Assembly: GCA_030625965.1 (NCBI GenBank) | Contig: DAOUPV010000002.1 | Location: 1 to 64,000, forward strand | Length of the DNA: 64,000 nucleotides | From: Clostridia bacterium | GTDB lineage: Bacteria > Bacillota > TC1 > UBA5767 | Reading direction: 5' to 3' | In this document: in pieces, positions 49,881 to 58,904 of the stretch | Position numbering within the stretch: position 1 is the stretch's first letter | Layout of the letters: every line of letters starts with the position of its first letter | The notes under the pieces: generated by a model | What the model saw: only the letters and a program-made list of their open reading frames with translations | What the model was told of the DNA's origin: nothing | Database searches by the model: none | Position numbers and translations under genes: made by a program

Positions 49881-50390
49881 ATGACCATCTATGTATTGAT
49901 TTTTCTGGCTAAAATAGTGGAGATCTCCATTATGACGGTCCGGACGGTCATGATGACCAAAGGGGAAAAGCTGTATGCATCCATCCTAGGAGCTATAGAA
50001 ATTTCGATTTGGCTATACCTGATGAGCACTATTTTGACCAATATCCAGTCTGATCCCTATCAGTTGGTCGCTTACGCCTTGGGATTTGGCTGTGGAATCT
50101 ATCTGGGTAGCACTTTGGAAGAAAAAATCGGAGTGGGTTTGATTACCATCCATGTAATTGCGGATATCCGGGAGGGCATGCTCATAGCCAGTAACCTGCG
50201 GAATAACAACGTCGCGGTAACCCATCTTAAGGGTGAAGGACGAGATGCGGGCAAGAGCATACTGATGATTCACATAAAAAGGCGTCGCAAGAAAGAGGCC
50301 ATCCGGGTCATCAAGGAGACCTGTGAGGACGTAATGATTAGCGTCTACGATGTTAAGAATGTCGCTGGCGGCTATGGACTGAAGAAATAA
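49881..50390 (+). CDS. UPF0316 membrane protein (DUF2179/DUF5698)
   Basis: A 169-aa protein with three predicted transmembrane helices in the first 100 residues (MTIYVLIFLAKIVEIS; ISIWLYLMSTIL; AYALGFGCGIYLG) and a soluble C-terminal DUF2179 domain. Overall pattern matches the UPF0316 family. Function unknown. The ATG at 49881 follows AAGGAGGG; parS lies in the short gap after parB. Confidence 0.85.
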   Translation: MTIYVLIFLAKIVEISIMTVRTVMMTKGEKLYASILGAIEISIWLYLMSTILTNIQSDPYQLVAYALGFGCGIYLGSTLEEKIGVGLITIHVIADIREGMLIASNLRNNNVAVTHLKGEGRDAGKSILMIHIKRRRKKEAIRVIKETCEDVMISVYDVKNVAGGYGLKK

Positions 50391-50405
50391 TTAAAAACGC
50401 AATAA

Positions 50406-50438
50406 AAAAGAGACATCCCGAAGGATGTCTCTTTTTTT
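50406..50438. terminator. Bidirectional terminator
   Basis: A 13-bp stem (AAAAGAGACATCC with GGATGTCTCTTTT), a CGAA loop and T-tracts on both strands. It lies between the convergent UPF0316 and BMP lipoprotein genes and serves both. Confidence 0.92.
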
Positions 50439-50440
50439 GC

Positions 50441-51472
50441 TTAAAATTCTATGTTGCCTGCAATAAGTTCCGCTTCAACTTCTGCCATACGATCTTTGAC
50501 TTCCTGCGGTACGAAGTCCTCGAAATCATGGTAGTCGGAGAAGAATACTACGCCTTCTTTAACACCAAGACGGTAGACTTCAGCGTTCAGATTACCTTCC
50601 ATGAAGGTTTTATAGGCGAAATCAAAGGCTATAGGTACTTCCTTCATAACCGATACTACAACAGCAGAAGGTGCGATGTCGAATTGGTCTTGGTTGGCTC
50701 CGATGGCGTAAACACCACGCTCCTCACAAGCTTCGATGGATCCCAGACCTGCCTGATTGGCGATAGCGGCGACATAGTCGGCACCCTTATCTATGTAGGC
50801 AAGTGCGGTTTCTTTGGCTGCGGTTACATCGTCAAATGATCCAGTCATGCCGGATAGTACTTCTATTTCTGGGTTGATATATGCTGCGCCAGCTACAAAG
50901 CCATTGACTGCATTGGTGATGGGCGGGATTTCCAGACCACCGATAACACCTACTGTACCAGTTTCAGTCATCAAAGCGGCGAAAGCACCCATCAGGAAGC
51001 CTTGCTGCTCATCAGCAACTTGAACACAAGCCAGATTGGGCTCTGTAGGAGCGTTTCCGTTGATCAGAACAAACATGGTGTCTGGGAATTCAGCCGCCAC
51101 GGCAAGTGCAGCATCAGTAAACTGCGAACCGTGACCGAAGATCAGATCATAGCCAATAGATGCGTAGCTGCGGAATACTTCTTCCATGTCTGACTGTGCG
51201 ACAGTCTCAGCATAGGAGATTTCGGCTCCGTATGTTTCTTCAATTAACTGCAAACCACCGTAAGCGGATGCGTTCCAACCCATATCATTGATGGGGCCGG
51301 GCAGCAGCAGTGCGACAGATGGTACTTCAGCAGGCTCCTCAGCAGGTTCCTCAGCAGGTTCCTCGGATGGTTCCTCAGCAGGTTCTTCAGGCTGGTCACC
51401 AGCACACCCCACGATGGAAAACAACATTGCGAGCATGAGAAACAGCGCAATACCTTTAAAAAGCTTTTTCAT
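50441..51472 (-). CDS. BMP-family substrate-binding lipoprotein
   Basis: A 343-aa extracellular binding protein of the BMP/PnrA/TmpC family, whose studied members bind purine nucleosides or related compounds. A signal peptide with lipobox SIVGC (Cys near 23) is followed by an acidic, repetitive Glu-Glu-Pro-Ala linker (about 28-50). The binding domain then starts VALLLPGPINDMGWN. No ABC permease or ATPase gene is nearby, so its transporter partners are encoded elsewhere. It is the only gene right of the origin facing replication. Confidence 0.88.
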   Translation of the reverse strand: MKKLFKGIALFLMLAMLFSIVGCAGDQPEEPAEEPSEEPAEEPAEEPAEVPSVALLLPGPINDMGWNASAYGGLQLIEETYGAEISYAETVAQSDMEEVFRSYASIGYDLIFGHGSQFTDAALAVAAEFPDTMFVLINGNAPTEPNLACVQVADEQQGFLMGAFAALMTETGTVGVIGGLEIPPITNAVNGFVAGAAYINPEIEVLSGMTGSFDDVTAAKETALAYIDKGADYVAAIANQAGLGSIEACEERGVYAIGANQDQFDIAPSAVVVSVMKEVPIAFDFAYKTFMEGNLNAEVYRLGVKEGVVFFSDYHDFEDFVPQEVKDRMAEVEAELIAGNIEF

Positions 51473-51678
51473 AAATACCTCCTCTAGTTTAGATGTCTAA
51501 CAACATACTACTATAGTTCGAGTTTGAAGTAGGAACTCCTTCTAAAAAGCCTAGTTAATTTATTAACAAGCTCAAAAAGTAAAATAAACATACCGAATTG
51601 TGGTTTTGATGCAAAAAACTATAGTTTTTCACTTGTTCTTTTAGGCCAATTTTAGGATAATGACGGGGAGGTATTAAC
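51473..51678. promoter_or_regulatory. Divergent regulatory gap between the lipoprotein and Cys-rich genes
   Basis: Holds a perfect 16-bp palindrome AAAAACTATAGTTTTT (51614-51629), a second ACTATAGT at about 51510-51517 and a TTAGA-CA-TCTAA repeat close to the lipoprotein start. These could be shared operator sites. No riboswitch was recognised. Confidence 0.35.
51633..51661 (+). promoter_or_regulatory. Possible promoter of the Cys-rich-lipA operon
   Basis: TTGTTC (51633-51638) and GATAAT (51656-51661) are spaced 17 bp, shortly before the gene's GGGGAGG ribosome site. Both boxes have mismatches. Confidence 0.4.
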
Positions 51679-51936
51679 ATGAAACATTATAAATTCGTCC
51701 AAAACAGAGAATGTGAATATTTCCCCTGCCACAAAGGTGTACCGGAAGAGGAGTTCAACTGCTTGTTCTGCTACTGTCCGTTGTACATGCTAGGCAATGA
51801 ATGTGGTGGGAATTATTTCTACAACCGCAAGGATGTTAAAGACTGCTCACGTTGCATCAAACCCCACGACAAGGGGGGGTATGATTACGTAATGGAAAAA
51901 ATGAAAATGGTCATAGATAGGACCAAAAAGAAATAG
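51679..51936 (+). CDS. Small cysteine-rich protein
   Basis: An 85-aa protein with nine Cys, including [29 protein letters not shown] and DCSRCIKPH. The pattern fits the 'cysteine-rich small domain' family common in anaerobes, thought to bind metal. Function unknown. It lies 8 nt before lipA and is likely co-transcribed; a link to iron-sulfur or lipoate synthesis is only suggested by position. Confidence 0.82.
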   Translation: MKHYKFVQNRECEYFPCHKGVPEEEFNCLFCYCPLYMLGNECGGNYFYNRKDVKDCSRCIKPHDKGGYDYVMEKMKMVIDRTKKK

Positions 51937-51944
51937 GAGTGAAT

Positions 51945-52826
51945 ATGGAGAAAAGAAAACCGGATTGGTTGAAAGTACAGTATCAGGATCCTAAAAAGAT
52001 CGCCAAAGTGAAGAGACTGCTGAATCATTTGTCGCTGCATACGGTGTGCGAGGAAGCCAACTGTCCCAACAAGATGGAATGTTTCAGCAAAGGCACGGCC
52101 ACATTCATGGTTCTGGGTAGCGTTTGCACCAGAAACTGCAAATTCTGCAATGTGACCAAAGGAGAGCCGGAGAAGGTGGATCCCCAAGAAGCTCTCCATC
52201 TGGCGGAAGCGGTAGAGCAACTGGAACTGCGCCATGTAGTAGTTACCACGGTGACACGCGATGACCTGCCTGATGGCGGTGCGGCCCACTTCGCTTTGAT
52301 TGTCCAGGAAATAAGAAAACGCTCAAAGGTGACCATCGAGCTGCTGATCTCTGATCTGCAGGGCAGTGAAGAGGATCTCAAGACCATCGTGGAGCAGAAA
52401 CCAGACATCATCAACCATAATTTGGAGACAGTTCCTTCATTATATGAGAAGGTAAGACCCATGGCCAATTACCAGCAATCTCTGACGTTGCTGCAGCGAG
52501 TGAAAAAGATGGATCCGAATGTCTTCACCAAATCCGGCATCATGGTAGGCCTAGGTGAGACTGAGGAGCAGGTTCTTTCATTAATGAAGGATTTACGCCA
52601 GGTCGATTGCGATTTTCTTACCATCGGCCAATACCTGGCTCCCTCAAAGGAGCATCTGGATGTTGTGGAATATGTTCATCCGGATGTATTTAAGCGCTAC
52701 GAGGATATGGCTTATGAGTTGGGTTTCAAGCATGTGGCTTCCGCGCCCTTCGTGCGCTCCTCCTACAACGCTGAAAATCTGCGTTCTGTGCTCGATGCAG
52801 AAAAGCACGCTAGTCCTGAGGCGTAG
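51945..52826 (+). CDS. lipA: Lipoyl synthase
   Basis: A radical SAM enzyme (293 aa) inserting two sulfurs into octanoyl groups on carrier proteins. The auxiliary cluster Cys set is [12 protein letters not shown] and the radical SAM motif is CTRNCKFCN. The C-terminal RSSYNAENL carries the conserved Ser ligand. The ATG at 51945 follows AGGAG. No lipoylated enzyme gene is in the window. Confidence 0.97.
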   Translation: MEKRKPDWLKVQYQDPKKIAKVKRLLNHLSLHTVCEEANCPNKMECFSKGTATFMVLGSVCTRNCKFCNVTKGEPEKVDPQEALHLAEAVEQLELRHVVVTTVTRDDLPDGGAAHFALIVQEIRKRSKVTIELLISDLQGSEEDLKTIVEQKPDIINHNLETVPSLYEKVRPMANYQQSLTLLQRVKKMDPNVFTKSGIMVGLGETEEQVLSLMKDLRQVDCDFLTIGQYLAPSKEHLDVVEYVHPDVFKRYEDMAYELGFKHVASAPFVRSSYNAENLRSVLDAEKHASPEA

Positions 52827-52854
52827 AGTGTGCTATAATAGCTTTCGTAGCATT

Positions 52855-52931
52855 GCGTCTATAGCTCAGGTGGATAGAGCAATGGTTTCCTAAACCATGT
52901 GTCGGGAGTTCGAGTCTCTCTAGGCGCACCA
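52855..52931 (+). tRNA. tRNA-Arg (anticodon CCU)
   Basis: A 77-nt cloverleaf with encoded CCA. Acceptor GCGTCTA pairs with TAGGCGC, and the anticodon loop TTCCTAA lies between ATGGT and ACCAT. A TATAAT-like box at 52833-52838 lies just upstream. Confidence 0.97.
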
Positions 52932-52960
52932 AAGACTTGCCCTGGCAAGTCTTTTTTTTA
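52932..52960 (+). terminator. Terminator after tRNA-Arg(CCU)
   Basis: The stem AAGACTTGCC/GGCAAGTCTT is followed by a long T-tract, directly after the tRNA 3' end. Confidence 0.9.
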
Positions 52961-52996
52961 TTGCATACCTTTGCTATGATAGGGTTAGAGGTGAAT

Positions 52997-53473
52997 ATGA
53001 AACATCAGGATTATATGAAAATCGCTTTAGAGGAGGCCAGACAGGCGTTAAGCGAAGGAGAAGTGCCTGTTGGAGCTGTCATCATCAAAGATGGCGTGAT
53101 TCTCGCTAGAGCGCACAACAGGAAAGAAGCTCAACATGACCCTACAGCTCATGCCGAATTGCTGGCCATACAGCAGGCCTGCAGGCAGCAGAAGGACTGG
53201 AGATTGGACGGGTGCACTTTATATGTAACCTTGGAACCTTGTGCAATGTGCGCTTCAGCCATGACCCAGGCCCGCCTCTCAACATTGGTGTACGGCACCT
53301 TGGACGAGGAACGGGGTGCCGTCGAATCACGCGGTAGGCTCCTGGCTGACAATCTCTATAACCATGTTATGGAGGTCTACGGGGGGTTCTGCGAGGAAGA
53401 AGCCAAAAATCTGCTAGAGGTCTTTTTCAAATCTATCCGGGATCGGTGTAACCAGGTTTCACTAGCAGATTGA
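52997..53473 (+). CDS. tadA: tRNA-specific adenosine deaminase TadA
   Basis: A zinc deaminase (158 aa) converting A34 to inosine in tRNA-Arg(ACG), the tRNA encoded at 27194-27270. The zinc and catalytic residues lie in PTAHAELLAI and PCAMCASAM. The ATG at 52997 follows AGAGGTG; an upstream frame crossing the terminator is not used. In many relatives SRP RNA and dnaX follow tadA; here they do not. Confidence 0.95.
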   Translation: MKHQDYMKIALEEARQALSEGEVPVGAVIIKDGVILARAHNRKEAQHDPTAHAELLAIQQACRQQKDWRLDGCTLYVTLEPCAMCASAMTQARLSTLVYGTLDEERGAVESRGRLLADNLYNHVMEVYGGFCEEEAKNLLEVFFKSIRDRCNQVSLAD

Positions 53474-53520
53474 ACCAGCATCGGAAGAGCCTTTTAAAGG
53501 GACACTTATGAGAATAATAC

Positions 53521-53670
53521 AATAAACATACAGTGAAGGAAGGCTGTTGCTACCGGGCACCTATTCTGTACTTTCAGACACATATTGTGGTCGGATATAA
53601 GTTTAGCAAACATGTAGATAAAGAAATTGTCCTTGAGGCTATGGAAAAGCCATTTTCAAAAGTACTTTAG
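53521..53670 (+). pseudogene. Decayed IS3-type transposase fragment
   Basis: An open stretch without a start codon reads ...HIVVGYKFSKHVDKEIVLEA... and stops at 53670. The VGYKxSxHxDKEIVLEAM pattern resembles the integrase core of IS3-family OrfB proteins between its second and third acidic residues. Only about 30-45 codons remain and no inverted repeats were found, so this is a relic. It sits in an AT-rich gap right before the ior operon. Confidence 0.4.
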
Positions 53671-54087
53671 AAGTTGCAATTATTAAGAACGTGTTGACAA
53701 GGGATTGAATTTGTAGCGAAAAGTGTGGAAACTTCTTAGGTATGCAAAAGATTACAATATAAATAATAATACATTTAAACAGAGCATGTGTATCCATCAG
53801 TTATGAAATTCTGAAGAGTGTGTATTGAGGAAGCCAAGAATTATAATAAATTCTTGGCTTTACTATATTCTGTTGATGGCTAGGGATACAGTATCCTTAA
53901 GTGCATATTGTCTGATTTAAGTGGACATTGAAAGTAACAATTTTGCATTAAGGAGAAAAATATGAGAAAATAGGAGGCAAGGGTGGGGAAATATTCGATT
54001 AAGAGAATAAATATACTGACATACATATAAATAGGTATAAAAATTAACAATAATGCGGTAAAATATGTTAATAATAGAATAGTGTGC
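53671..54087. other. AT-rich non-coding stretch
   Basis: No reading frame of note on either strand. The only structure is a 12-bp perfect hairpin AAGCCAAGAATT/AATTCTTGGCTT (53831-53842 with 53849-53860), followed by a poor T-tract. Base composition is much more AT-rich than the surrounding genes, suggesting transferred or decayed DNA. SRP RNA was looked for and not found. Confidence 0.5.
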
Positions 54088-54116
54088 TTGACAATATTTA
54101 AGATGATTTGTATACT
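54088..54116 (+). promoter_or_regulatory. Promoter of the ior leader and operon
   Basis: Perfect TTGACA (54088-54093) and TATACT (54111-54116) with a 17-bp spacer. Transcription would start about 28 nt before the conserved leader RNA. Confidence 0.85.
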
Positions 54117-54150
54117 TTACTAAAGATTTAAAAACAATTTAATAGCTAAA

Positions 54151-54380
54151 AAGAATTTTGTGAGGTGGGATAGACGAAGGTCTATCTGAGCTGAAGAAGC
54201 TTTAGACGGCAGAGTTCCGATTTGTAACTGTTCGCCATTTTGAAATGACAGTTTGTTGTGATGTTTCATTTCATGGTGCGTATGCAAACGGATTCTCTCA
54301 GTCTATGTGCTCGCATATGTGACATTGAATAACGCCACGACTTTCTGCTGAAAGAGCAGGAACAGTTGTGGCGTTTTTTT
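54151..54380 (+). ncRNA. Structured leader RNA, copy 1, with terminator (candidate riboswitch)
   Basis: A 230-nt leader before iorA that has a close relative at 59045-59285. Helices: 54169-54175/54180-54186; a short AGCT/AGCT stem at 54189-54201; GCCAT/ATGGT plus GAAATGA/TCATTTC at 54234-54277 with a 3-nt bulge; CGTATGC/GCATATG at 54279-54319. A terminator stem AACGCCACGACT/AGTTGTGGCGTT (54331-54375) with an inner TTCTGCT/AGCAGGAA helix and seven T follows. Long blocks (e.g. TAGACGGCAGAGTTCCG) are identical in both copies. The TGGTG arm at 54274-54278 could pair with either its own CGCCA or the terminator's CGCCA, giving a possible switch. I match it to no known class. Confidence 0.8.
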
Positions 54381-54450
54381 GTATGCGGCTGATGCAAAAG
54401 GTTGACCAGAATTTGAAATTGCAATTGTTTGACAGGAAGGTAGGTGTATT

Positions 54451-56388
54451 GTGGTTGAGATTCGAGAGAATAGAAAGATGCTGCTGATGGGAAACGAGGC
54501 CATTGCGCGAGGTGCTATTGAAGCCGGTGTCCAAGTAGTAGCTTCCTATCCGGGGACTCCATCTTCTGAGATCACGGAGAGCCTCATTGAACAGGCGGAC
54601 GAGTTTGGGTATTACACACAATGGAGTACAAACGAGAAGGTCGCATTTGAGATCGCGGCTGGTGCCTCATTGGTTGGGGCACGTTCAATTACTTCCATGA
54701 AAAATGCGGGATTGAATGTGGCGATGGATACATTCATGACCATCCCCTATGGAGGATGCAAAGGTGGCTTCGTCGTTGCTGTGGCGGATGATCCTGATGC
54801 TCATTATTCTTCGACTGAACAGGATACGCGCGTTTTGGCGGCCTATGCTGAAATTCTGTGCATGGAGCCCGGTGACCAGCAGGAAGCCAAGGATATGACG
54901 AAAGAAGCATTCGAGCTTTCTGAGCGGTTTGAGTTGCCGGTGATGCTTCGGTCAGTCAGCAGGATCTCCCATGCCAGCGGAGATGTTGTATTGGGCGATG
55001 TAGAACAGGGCAGGAACAAAATCGGATTCAACAAGCATTACAAGGTTCCCTACAGATGGAATGTCTATGGCCCGCCAGGAGCCAGGTCGAAACATGAGTG
55101 GCTTCACCGGCAGTTGGTTGACATGAAAGCCTATTCCGAGCAATCCGGATTCAATGAAATCCGCATGGTTGAGGGTGCCAGGACAGGGATTATCGGTGTG
55201 GGACTGGGAGCATCCTATGCACAGGAGGCGATGCAGGAGCTGGAGATGCATGAGAGTATAAGCTTCTTAAAGGTTGGTATCCCGTTCCCTCTACCGGAAG
55301 AAAAGATACTGGCTTTTTTAAAAGCGCTGGATCGTGTGGCAATCATTGAAGAGGGAGATCCAGTCGTCGAGAACATGATCAGGGTCATTGCTCAATGCCA
55401 TGGCCTTGATGTTGAGATTGTCGGGAAGAATGCAGGCCGGATGTTCAACCCATGGGGCGAATTGAATCCGGATATAGTCCGCAAAGGCATTGCAGACTTC
55501 ATGCGTCTGAGCATTGCTGAGGATGAGGCACGTAACGCAATCAAGGCGGATATCAAAGAGCTGGTGACCACGAGATCGTCTGCGCTATGCCCGGGATGTT
55601 CGCATCTGGGGACCTACTGGGTTGTGCAGAAGATACTTAAGAAAATTCCCGGGGTGCATATCGTAAACGGGGATATCGGCTGTTATGAGCAGGGCGGTTA
55701 CGGAGAAGGTGGTAGAAAACCCGCAAGCGATGAGGTCAGCAAAAAATATAAACGTTCATCTCCATATGAAACACTTGATACGATCCATATCATGGGTAGT
55801 GGCATCGGTTTGGCGCAAGGCCAAGTTGCTGCAGGATATGAAGACGGCAAGGTGCTCGCTGTCTGCGGCGAGTCAACGTTTTTCCATGCGATTCTGCCGG
55901 CCATCGTCAATGCAGTATACAACGAATCAGATATTACATTCTTGATTTTGGACAATTCGTGGACAGCCATGACTGGGCACCAACCCAATCCGAGAACAGG
56001 CATGAATACGAGAGGTGCGATCAAACCGGCTGATATATTCGATATCGTAAAATCGATGGGGGTCAAGCATGTAAGCCGCGGTAATGCGTTCAACCTGCAG
56101 GAAGCGGAAGAACTGCTTGCGGAGGCTGTTGAGGCGGAAGGCCTTTCCGTCCTGATACTGGAAGGTGAGTGCCAGCTTCAGAATGTACGCCGGAACAAGA
56201 TCACGGAAGGATTCATGCAGGTTAATCAGGATACCTGCAATGGTTGCAGAACGTGTGTAACCCTGGGATGTCCTTCGATCAAATTTGATGCTGTGACGAA
56301 GAAAGCCAGTATTGATCCGATTACCTGTTGCGATTGCGGCTTGTGTACTCAAGTGTGTCCTGTGCAATCGATAAGTAAGGGGATGTGA
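54451..56388 (+). CDS. iorA: Indolepyruvate ferredoxin oxidoreductase, alpha subunit IorA
   Basis: A thiamine-diphosphate enzyme subunit (645 aa) that, with IorB, oxidatively decarboxylates aryl-2-oxoacids to acyl-CoA, reducing ferredoxin. The N-terminal PyrPOR-type domain has SYPGTPSSEITE. The C-terminal half has the thiamine-binding NGDIGCYEQGGYGEGG. Two 4Fe-4S motifs (CNGCRTCVTLGCP; CCDCGLCTQVCP, about 590-640) end the chain. GTG start behind AGGAAGG, about 70 nt after the leader terminator. Substrate is likely derived from aromatic or other amino acids (family knowledge). Confidence 0.93.
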   Translation: MVEIRENRKMLLMGNEAIARGAIEAGVQVVASYPGTPSSEITESLIEQADEFGYYTQWSTNEKVAFEIAAGASLVGARSITSMKNAGLNVAMDTFMTIPYGGCKGGFVVAVADDPDAHYSSTEQDTRVLAAYAEILCMEPGDQQEAKDMTKEAFELSERFELPVMLRSVSRISHASGDVVLGDVEQGRNKIGFNKHYKVPYRWNVYGPPGARSKHEWLHRQLVDMKAYSEQSGFNEIRMVEGARTGIIGVGLGASYAQEAMQELEMHESISFLKVGIPFPLPEEKILAFLKALDRVAIIEEGDPVVENMIRVIAQCHGLDVEIVGKNAGRMFNPWGELNPDIVRKGIADFMRLSIAEDEARNAIKADIKELVTTRSSALCPGCSHLGTYWVVQKILKKIPGVHIVNGDIGCYEQGGYGEGGRKPASDEVSKKYKRSSPYETLDTIHIMGSGIGLAQGQVAAGYEDGKVLAVCGESTFFHAILPAIVNAVYNESDITFLILDNSWTAMTGHQPNPRTGMNTRGAIKPADIFDIVKSMGVKHVSRGNAFNLQEAEELLAEAVEAEGLSVLILEGECQLQNVRRNKITEGFMQVNQDTCNGCRTCVTLGCPSIKFDAVTKKASIDPITCCDCGLCTQVCPVQSISKGM

Positions 56389-56392
56389 GACC

Positions 56393-57007
56393 ATGACATA
56401 TAATTTGATAATTGCAGGCATTGGCGGTCAGGGCAGCATTCTGGCTTCCAGAATCGTGGCAGATGCCGCCATTCAAGCTGGTAGTGGAGTAGACGGTGAT
56501 TTGAAAGTGAGAGTAGGGGAAACGTTCGGGGCCGCCATGCGTGGTGGATCTGTTGCGTCCCACGTTCGTATCGGGCCAGATGTAGGAGGGCCCCTGGTAC
56601 CGAAAAATGCAGCACAGGCGATTCTTGCGCTGGAGCCCCTTGAAGGACTGCGTATAGGGATCCCCTATCTGGCACCTAGCGGCTTGGCAATACTTAACAC
56701 CTCCGAGGTTATGCCTATTGATGTGAAAGTGGGCGCTGCTAGCTATCCCAAATTGGAGACGATCAAAGCGGCTCTTGAAAGTCTGGAAGGAAGAGTTTAT
56801 CTGCTCGATGCGACCAGTCTGGCGCTGGAGGCCGGTAATGCAAAAACGGTAAGCGCTGTTATGCTGGGCGCCTGGGCAAATCTGGCGGAACTCCCCTTCG
56901 CCCTAGAGCAACTTAAAGAGGCGCTGCAAGGTCGAGTGCCGCCAAAAACGGTTTCTACGAATATGAAAGCATTTCAGCTTGGATTTGAGGCGGTTGCTTC
57001 AGACTAA
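56393..57007 (+). CDS. iorB: Indolepyruvate ferredoxin oxidoreductase, beta subunit IorB
   Basis: The 2-oxoacid:acceptor oxidoreductase gamma-type domain partner (204 aa). It begins NLIIAGIGGQGSILASRI and carries GETFGAAMRGGSVASHVRIG, both typical of IorB. It lies 4 nt after iorA. Confidence 0.94.
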   Translation: MTYNLIIAGIGGQGSILASRIVADAAIQAGSGVDGDLKVRVGETFGAAMRGGSVASHVRIGPDVGGPLVPKNAAQAILALEPLEGLRIGIPYLAPSGLAILNTSEVMPIDVKVGAASYPKLETIKAALESLEGRVYLLDATSLALEAGNAKTVSAVMLGAWANLAELPFALEQLKEALQGRVPPKTVSTNMKAFQLGFEAVASD

Positions 57008-57110
57008 AAGATAAGAGGCAGTACGGAATGTGAGGCGATGTCTATGTTGTAGTCCAATAGGTTAGAATGCGAATGAATACATATTCTGAAAACCAGAGGA
57101 GGTATGATTA

Positions 57111-58904
57111 ATGAATACTACTTATATCCTGGTAATTTTGATTGCGTATCTTTTACTCATGATTTACTTGGGTTTCTTCTTCAAAAACAGGATCAACACA
57201 TTCGACGATTTCATCTTAGGAGGGCGAGACTTGCCATGGTTCGTGATTTCCATGACCATGCTGGCGACACTTGCCAATGCACAACAGACGCTCGGTATTG
57301 CAGGTAACAGCTATATTTTGGGCTTGGCCCCTATGCTTTGGTACTTTATTCTGGTAAATATCTTCATTTACCCCCTTATGATTCGTCTAGGTAGTCGGTA
57401 CCGCTATCTGAAATTCTCCACGGTTGTCGATATGGGGGAAGAGCGCTATCCTAACAGCGGCCGGATGACCATTGTACTTAGCATCTGGCAGGTTGCATGG
57501 GCTGTGGTTAGTACGGCAATTTGCATCTTTGGTGGCGGACTCGTGATTGAGACGGTTTTTGGAGTGCCACTCGCATTTGCCTGCGGGATTGTAACGATTA
57601 TTACTGTAGCCTATTGCGTGATGGGCGGCCTCAATGCTGTTGTATTTACCGATACCATTCAATGGCTAATCATCATCGCAGGTACGGCGTTCCTGGTGCC
57701 TGCTGTATTCTCGAAATTCGGTAGTTTCTCTGTCTTCTTCTCCGCCATATTGGGGAGCTCAGGCATGTTACCCGCGGAGGGGGCAACCTTGTGGCCTGGG
57801 TTTACGGACTTGTTTACCTTGCCGCAAGGAGTGACCGCCTTAGGACTGATTTCCATGGGCCTGGCCGGAGCCTTATGGATCCCGATCGATCTGGGCTATA
57901 TGCAGAGAATGCTTTCAGCGAAAGACATCAAGCATAGCCGTAAAGCAGCGTTGGGCTTTCTGGTAATTGTCACGCTTTGGGCGATCATCATGGTTGTGAT
58001 GGGTATCTATGGTACAGTGCTGTTCCCGAATGTCGCAAACACGGACACTGTGATTCTGCTGATGGCCGAGGCTGCTATGCCAGGGATAGGCTTGGCCATT
58101 TTCGTGACTGCGATCGCTGCTGCAGTCATGAGTACGGCATCCACCTATATGAATGCGGGGGCTGCCATCATTGCTAAGAATATCTACAAGCGCTTTTTTA
58201 ACAAGAGTGCTGAAGATGCAAAGCTGATTAAAGTTGCCAGGATATCCATCATAATCATTGCTGTAGCAGCGCTTGGATTTGCGCCCTTTGTGCGCAGTAG
58301 CGGTGTGTTCAATACTGCAATCACTTTCCAGATGATCATGTGTGCATCTCTTACACCCCTGATCATACTGAGTACCTACTGGAAGCGAATGACCGAAGGG
58401 GCAGCTTTCTGGGGATGCGTTATTAGTGGCGTGATCACAGCTGCGTTGGTTATGAGAGCTGGTGGTGGCGGTGCGGTATTCTTTGGCGCTGGCATAGCTG
58501 GTATCCCTGCGATTTTTATAGGCCTAGTCCTATCAACGTTAATCTATGTGACATGGAGTATGAATAAACCATACGATGCCAGTAGTGTAGGACCCGCGTT
58601 CAGGAAGATTTTTGAGGGCGAGGAAAAGATGGAGAAAACCTCCAATAGGGACCTGGCCGTTATCGGTACTGCCATTGTTGTTCTCCTGATATCCATCGGC
58701 GTGCGTTCCATTCCGGGCAGAACATTTAATGCCTGGCCAGCGTTGAGCGGTATAGGTGGACGTTTGACCGACTGGTTCCTGATTGCTGACGGAATAGCCA
58801 TCTTCTTCATTTGCCTGTTTATCCTTGGACGTACCTTCAAGTGGGTGGTCGGATTGAAAAAACAGCAGAATGGCGAATCGTTGCCGGAAGACCAATCTGT
58901 TTAG
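57111..58904 (+). CDS. Sodium:solute symporter (SSS family)
   Basis: A 597-aa permease with about 13-14 hydrophobic helices. It has the family start FKNRINTFDDFILGGRDLPW and the GLNAVVFTDTIQW segment of PutP-like symporters, plus a C-terminal hydrophilic tail. Na+-driven uptake of an organic solute is expected. Its place behind iorAB in the same leader-controlled operon suggests it imports the amino or oxo acid that IorAB consumes (inference). GGAGG precedes the ATG. Confidence 0.9.
   Translation: MNTTYILVILIAYLLLMIYLGFFFKNRINTFDDFILGGRDLPWFVISMTMLATLANAQQTLGIAGNSYILGLAPMLWYFILVNIFIYPLMIRLGSRYRYLKFSTVVDMGEERYPNSGRMTIVLSIWQVAWAVVSTAICIFGGGLVIETVFGVPLAFACGIVTIITVAYCVMGGLNAVVFTDTIQWLIIIAGTAFLVPAVFSKFGSFSVFFSAILGSSGMLPAEGATLWPGFTDLFTLPQGVTALGLISMGLAGALWIPIDLGYMQRMLSAKDIKHSRKAALGFLVIVTLWAIIMVVMGIYGTVLFPNVANTDTVILLMAEAAMPGIGLAIFVTAIAAAVMSTASTYMNAGAAIIAKNIYKRFFNKSAEDAKLIKVARISIIIIAVAALGFAPFVRSSGVFNTAITFQMIMCASLTPLIILSTYWKRMTEGAAFWGCVISGVITAALVMRAGGGGAVFFGAGIAGIPAIFIGLVLSTLIYVTWSMNKPYDASSVGPAFRKIFEGEEKMEKTSNRDLAVIGTAIVVLLISIGVRSIPGRTFNAWPALSGIGGRLTDWFLIADGIAIFFICLFILGRTFKWVVGLKKQQNGESLPEDQSV

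Noticed and set aside
51288..51400. 12-bp tandem repeats that could suggest a repeat array
   Set aside because: They encode the Glu-Glu-Pro-Ala linker of the BMP lipoprotein in frame, so they are a protein linker and not a CRISPR or regulatory array.
53474..54087. SRP RNA, which often follows tadA in Bacillota
   Set aside because: The conserved GGAAGCAGC-type tip and flanking helices were not found.
54246..54323. A short reading frame inside leader copy 1 (MTVCCDVSFHGAYANG...) with a similar start in copy 2
   Set aside because: The first 18 codons are alike and several changes are silent, which hinted at a leader peptide. There is no ribosome site before the ATG, and a 1-nt length difference makes the two frames end differently, so RNA structure explains the conservation better.
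54151..54380. Leader copies as T-box, glycine, purine, lysine, cobalamin or SAM riboswitches
   Set aside because: None of the core sequences I know for those classes (for example the T-box GGTGG-ACCGCG block) is present in either copy.
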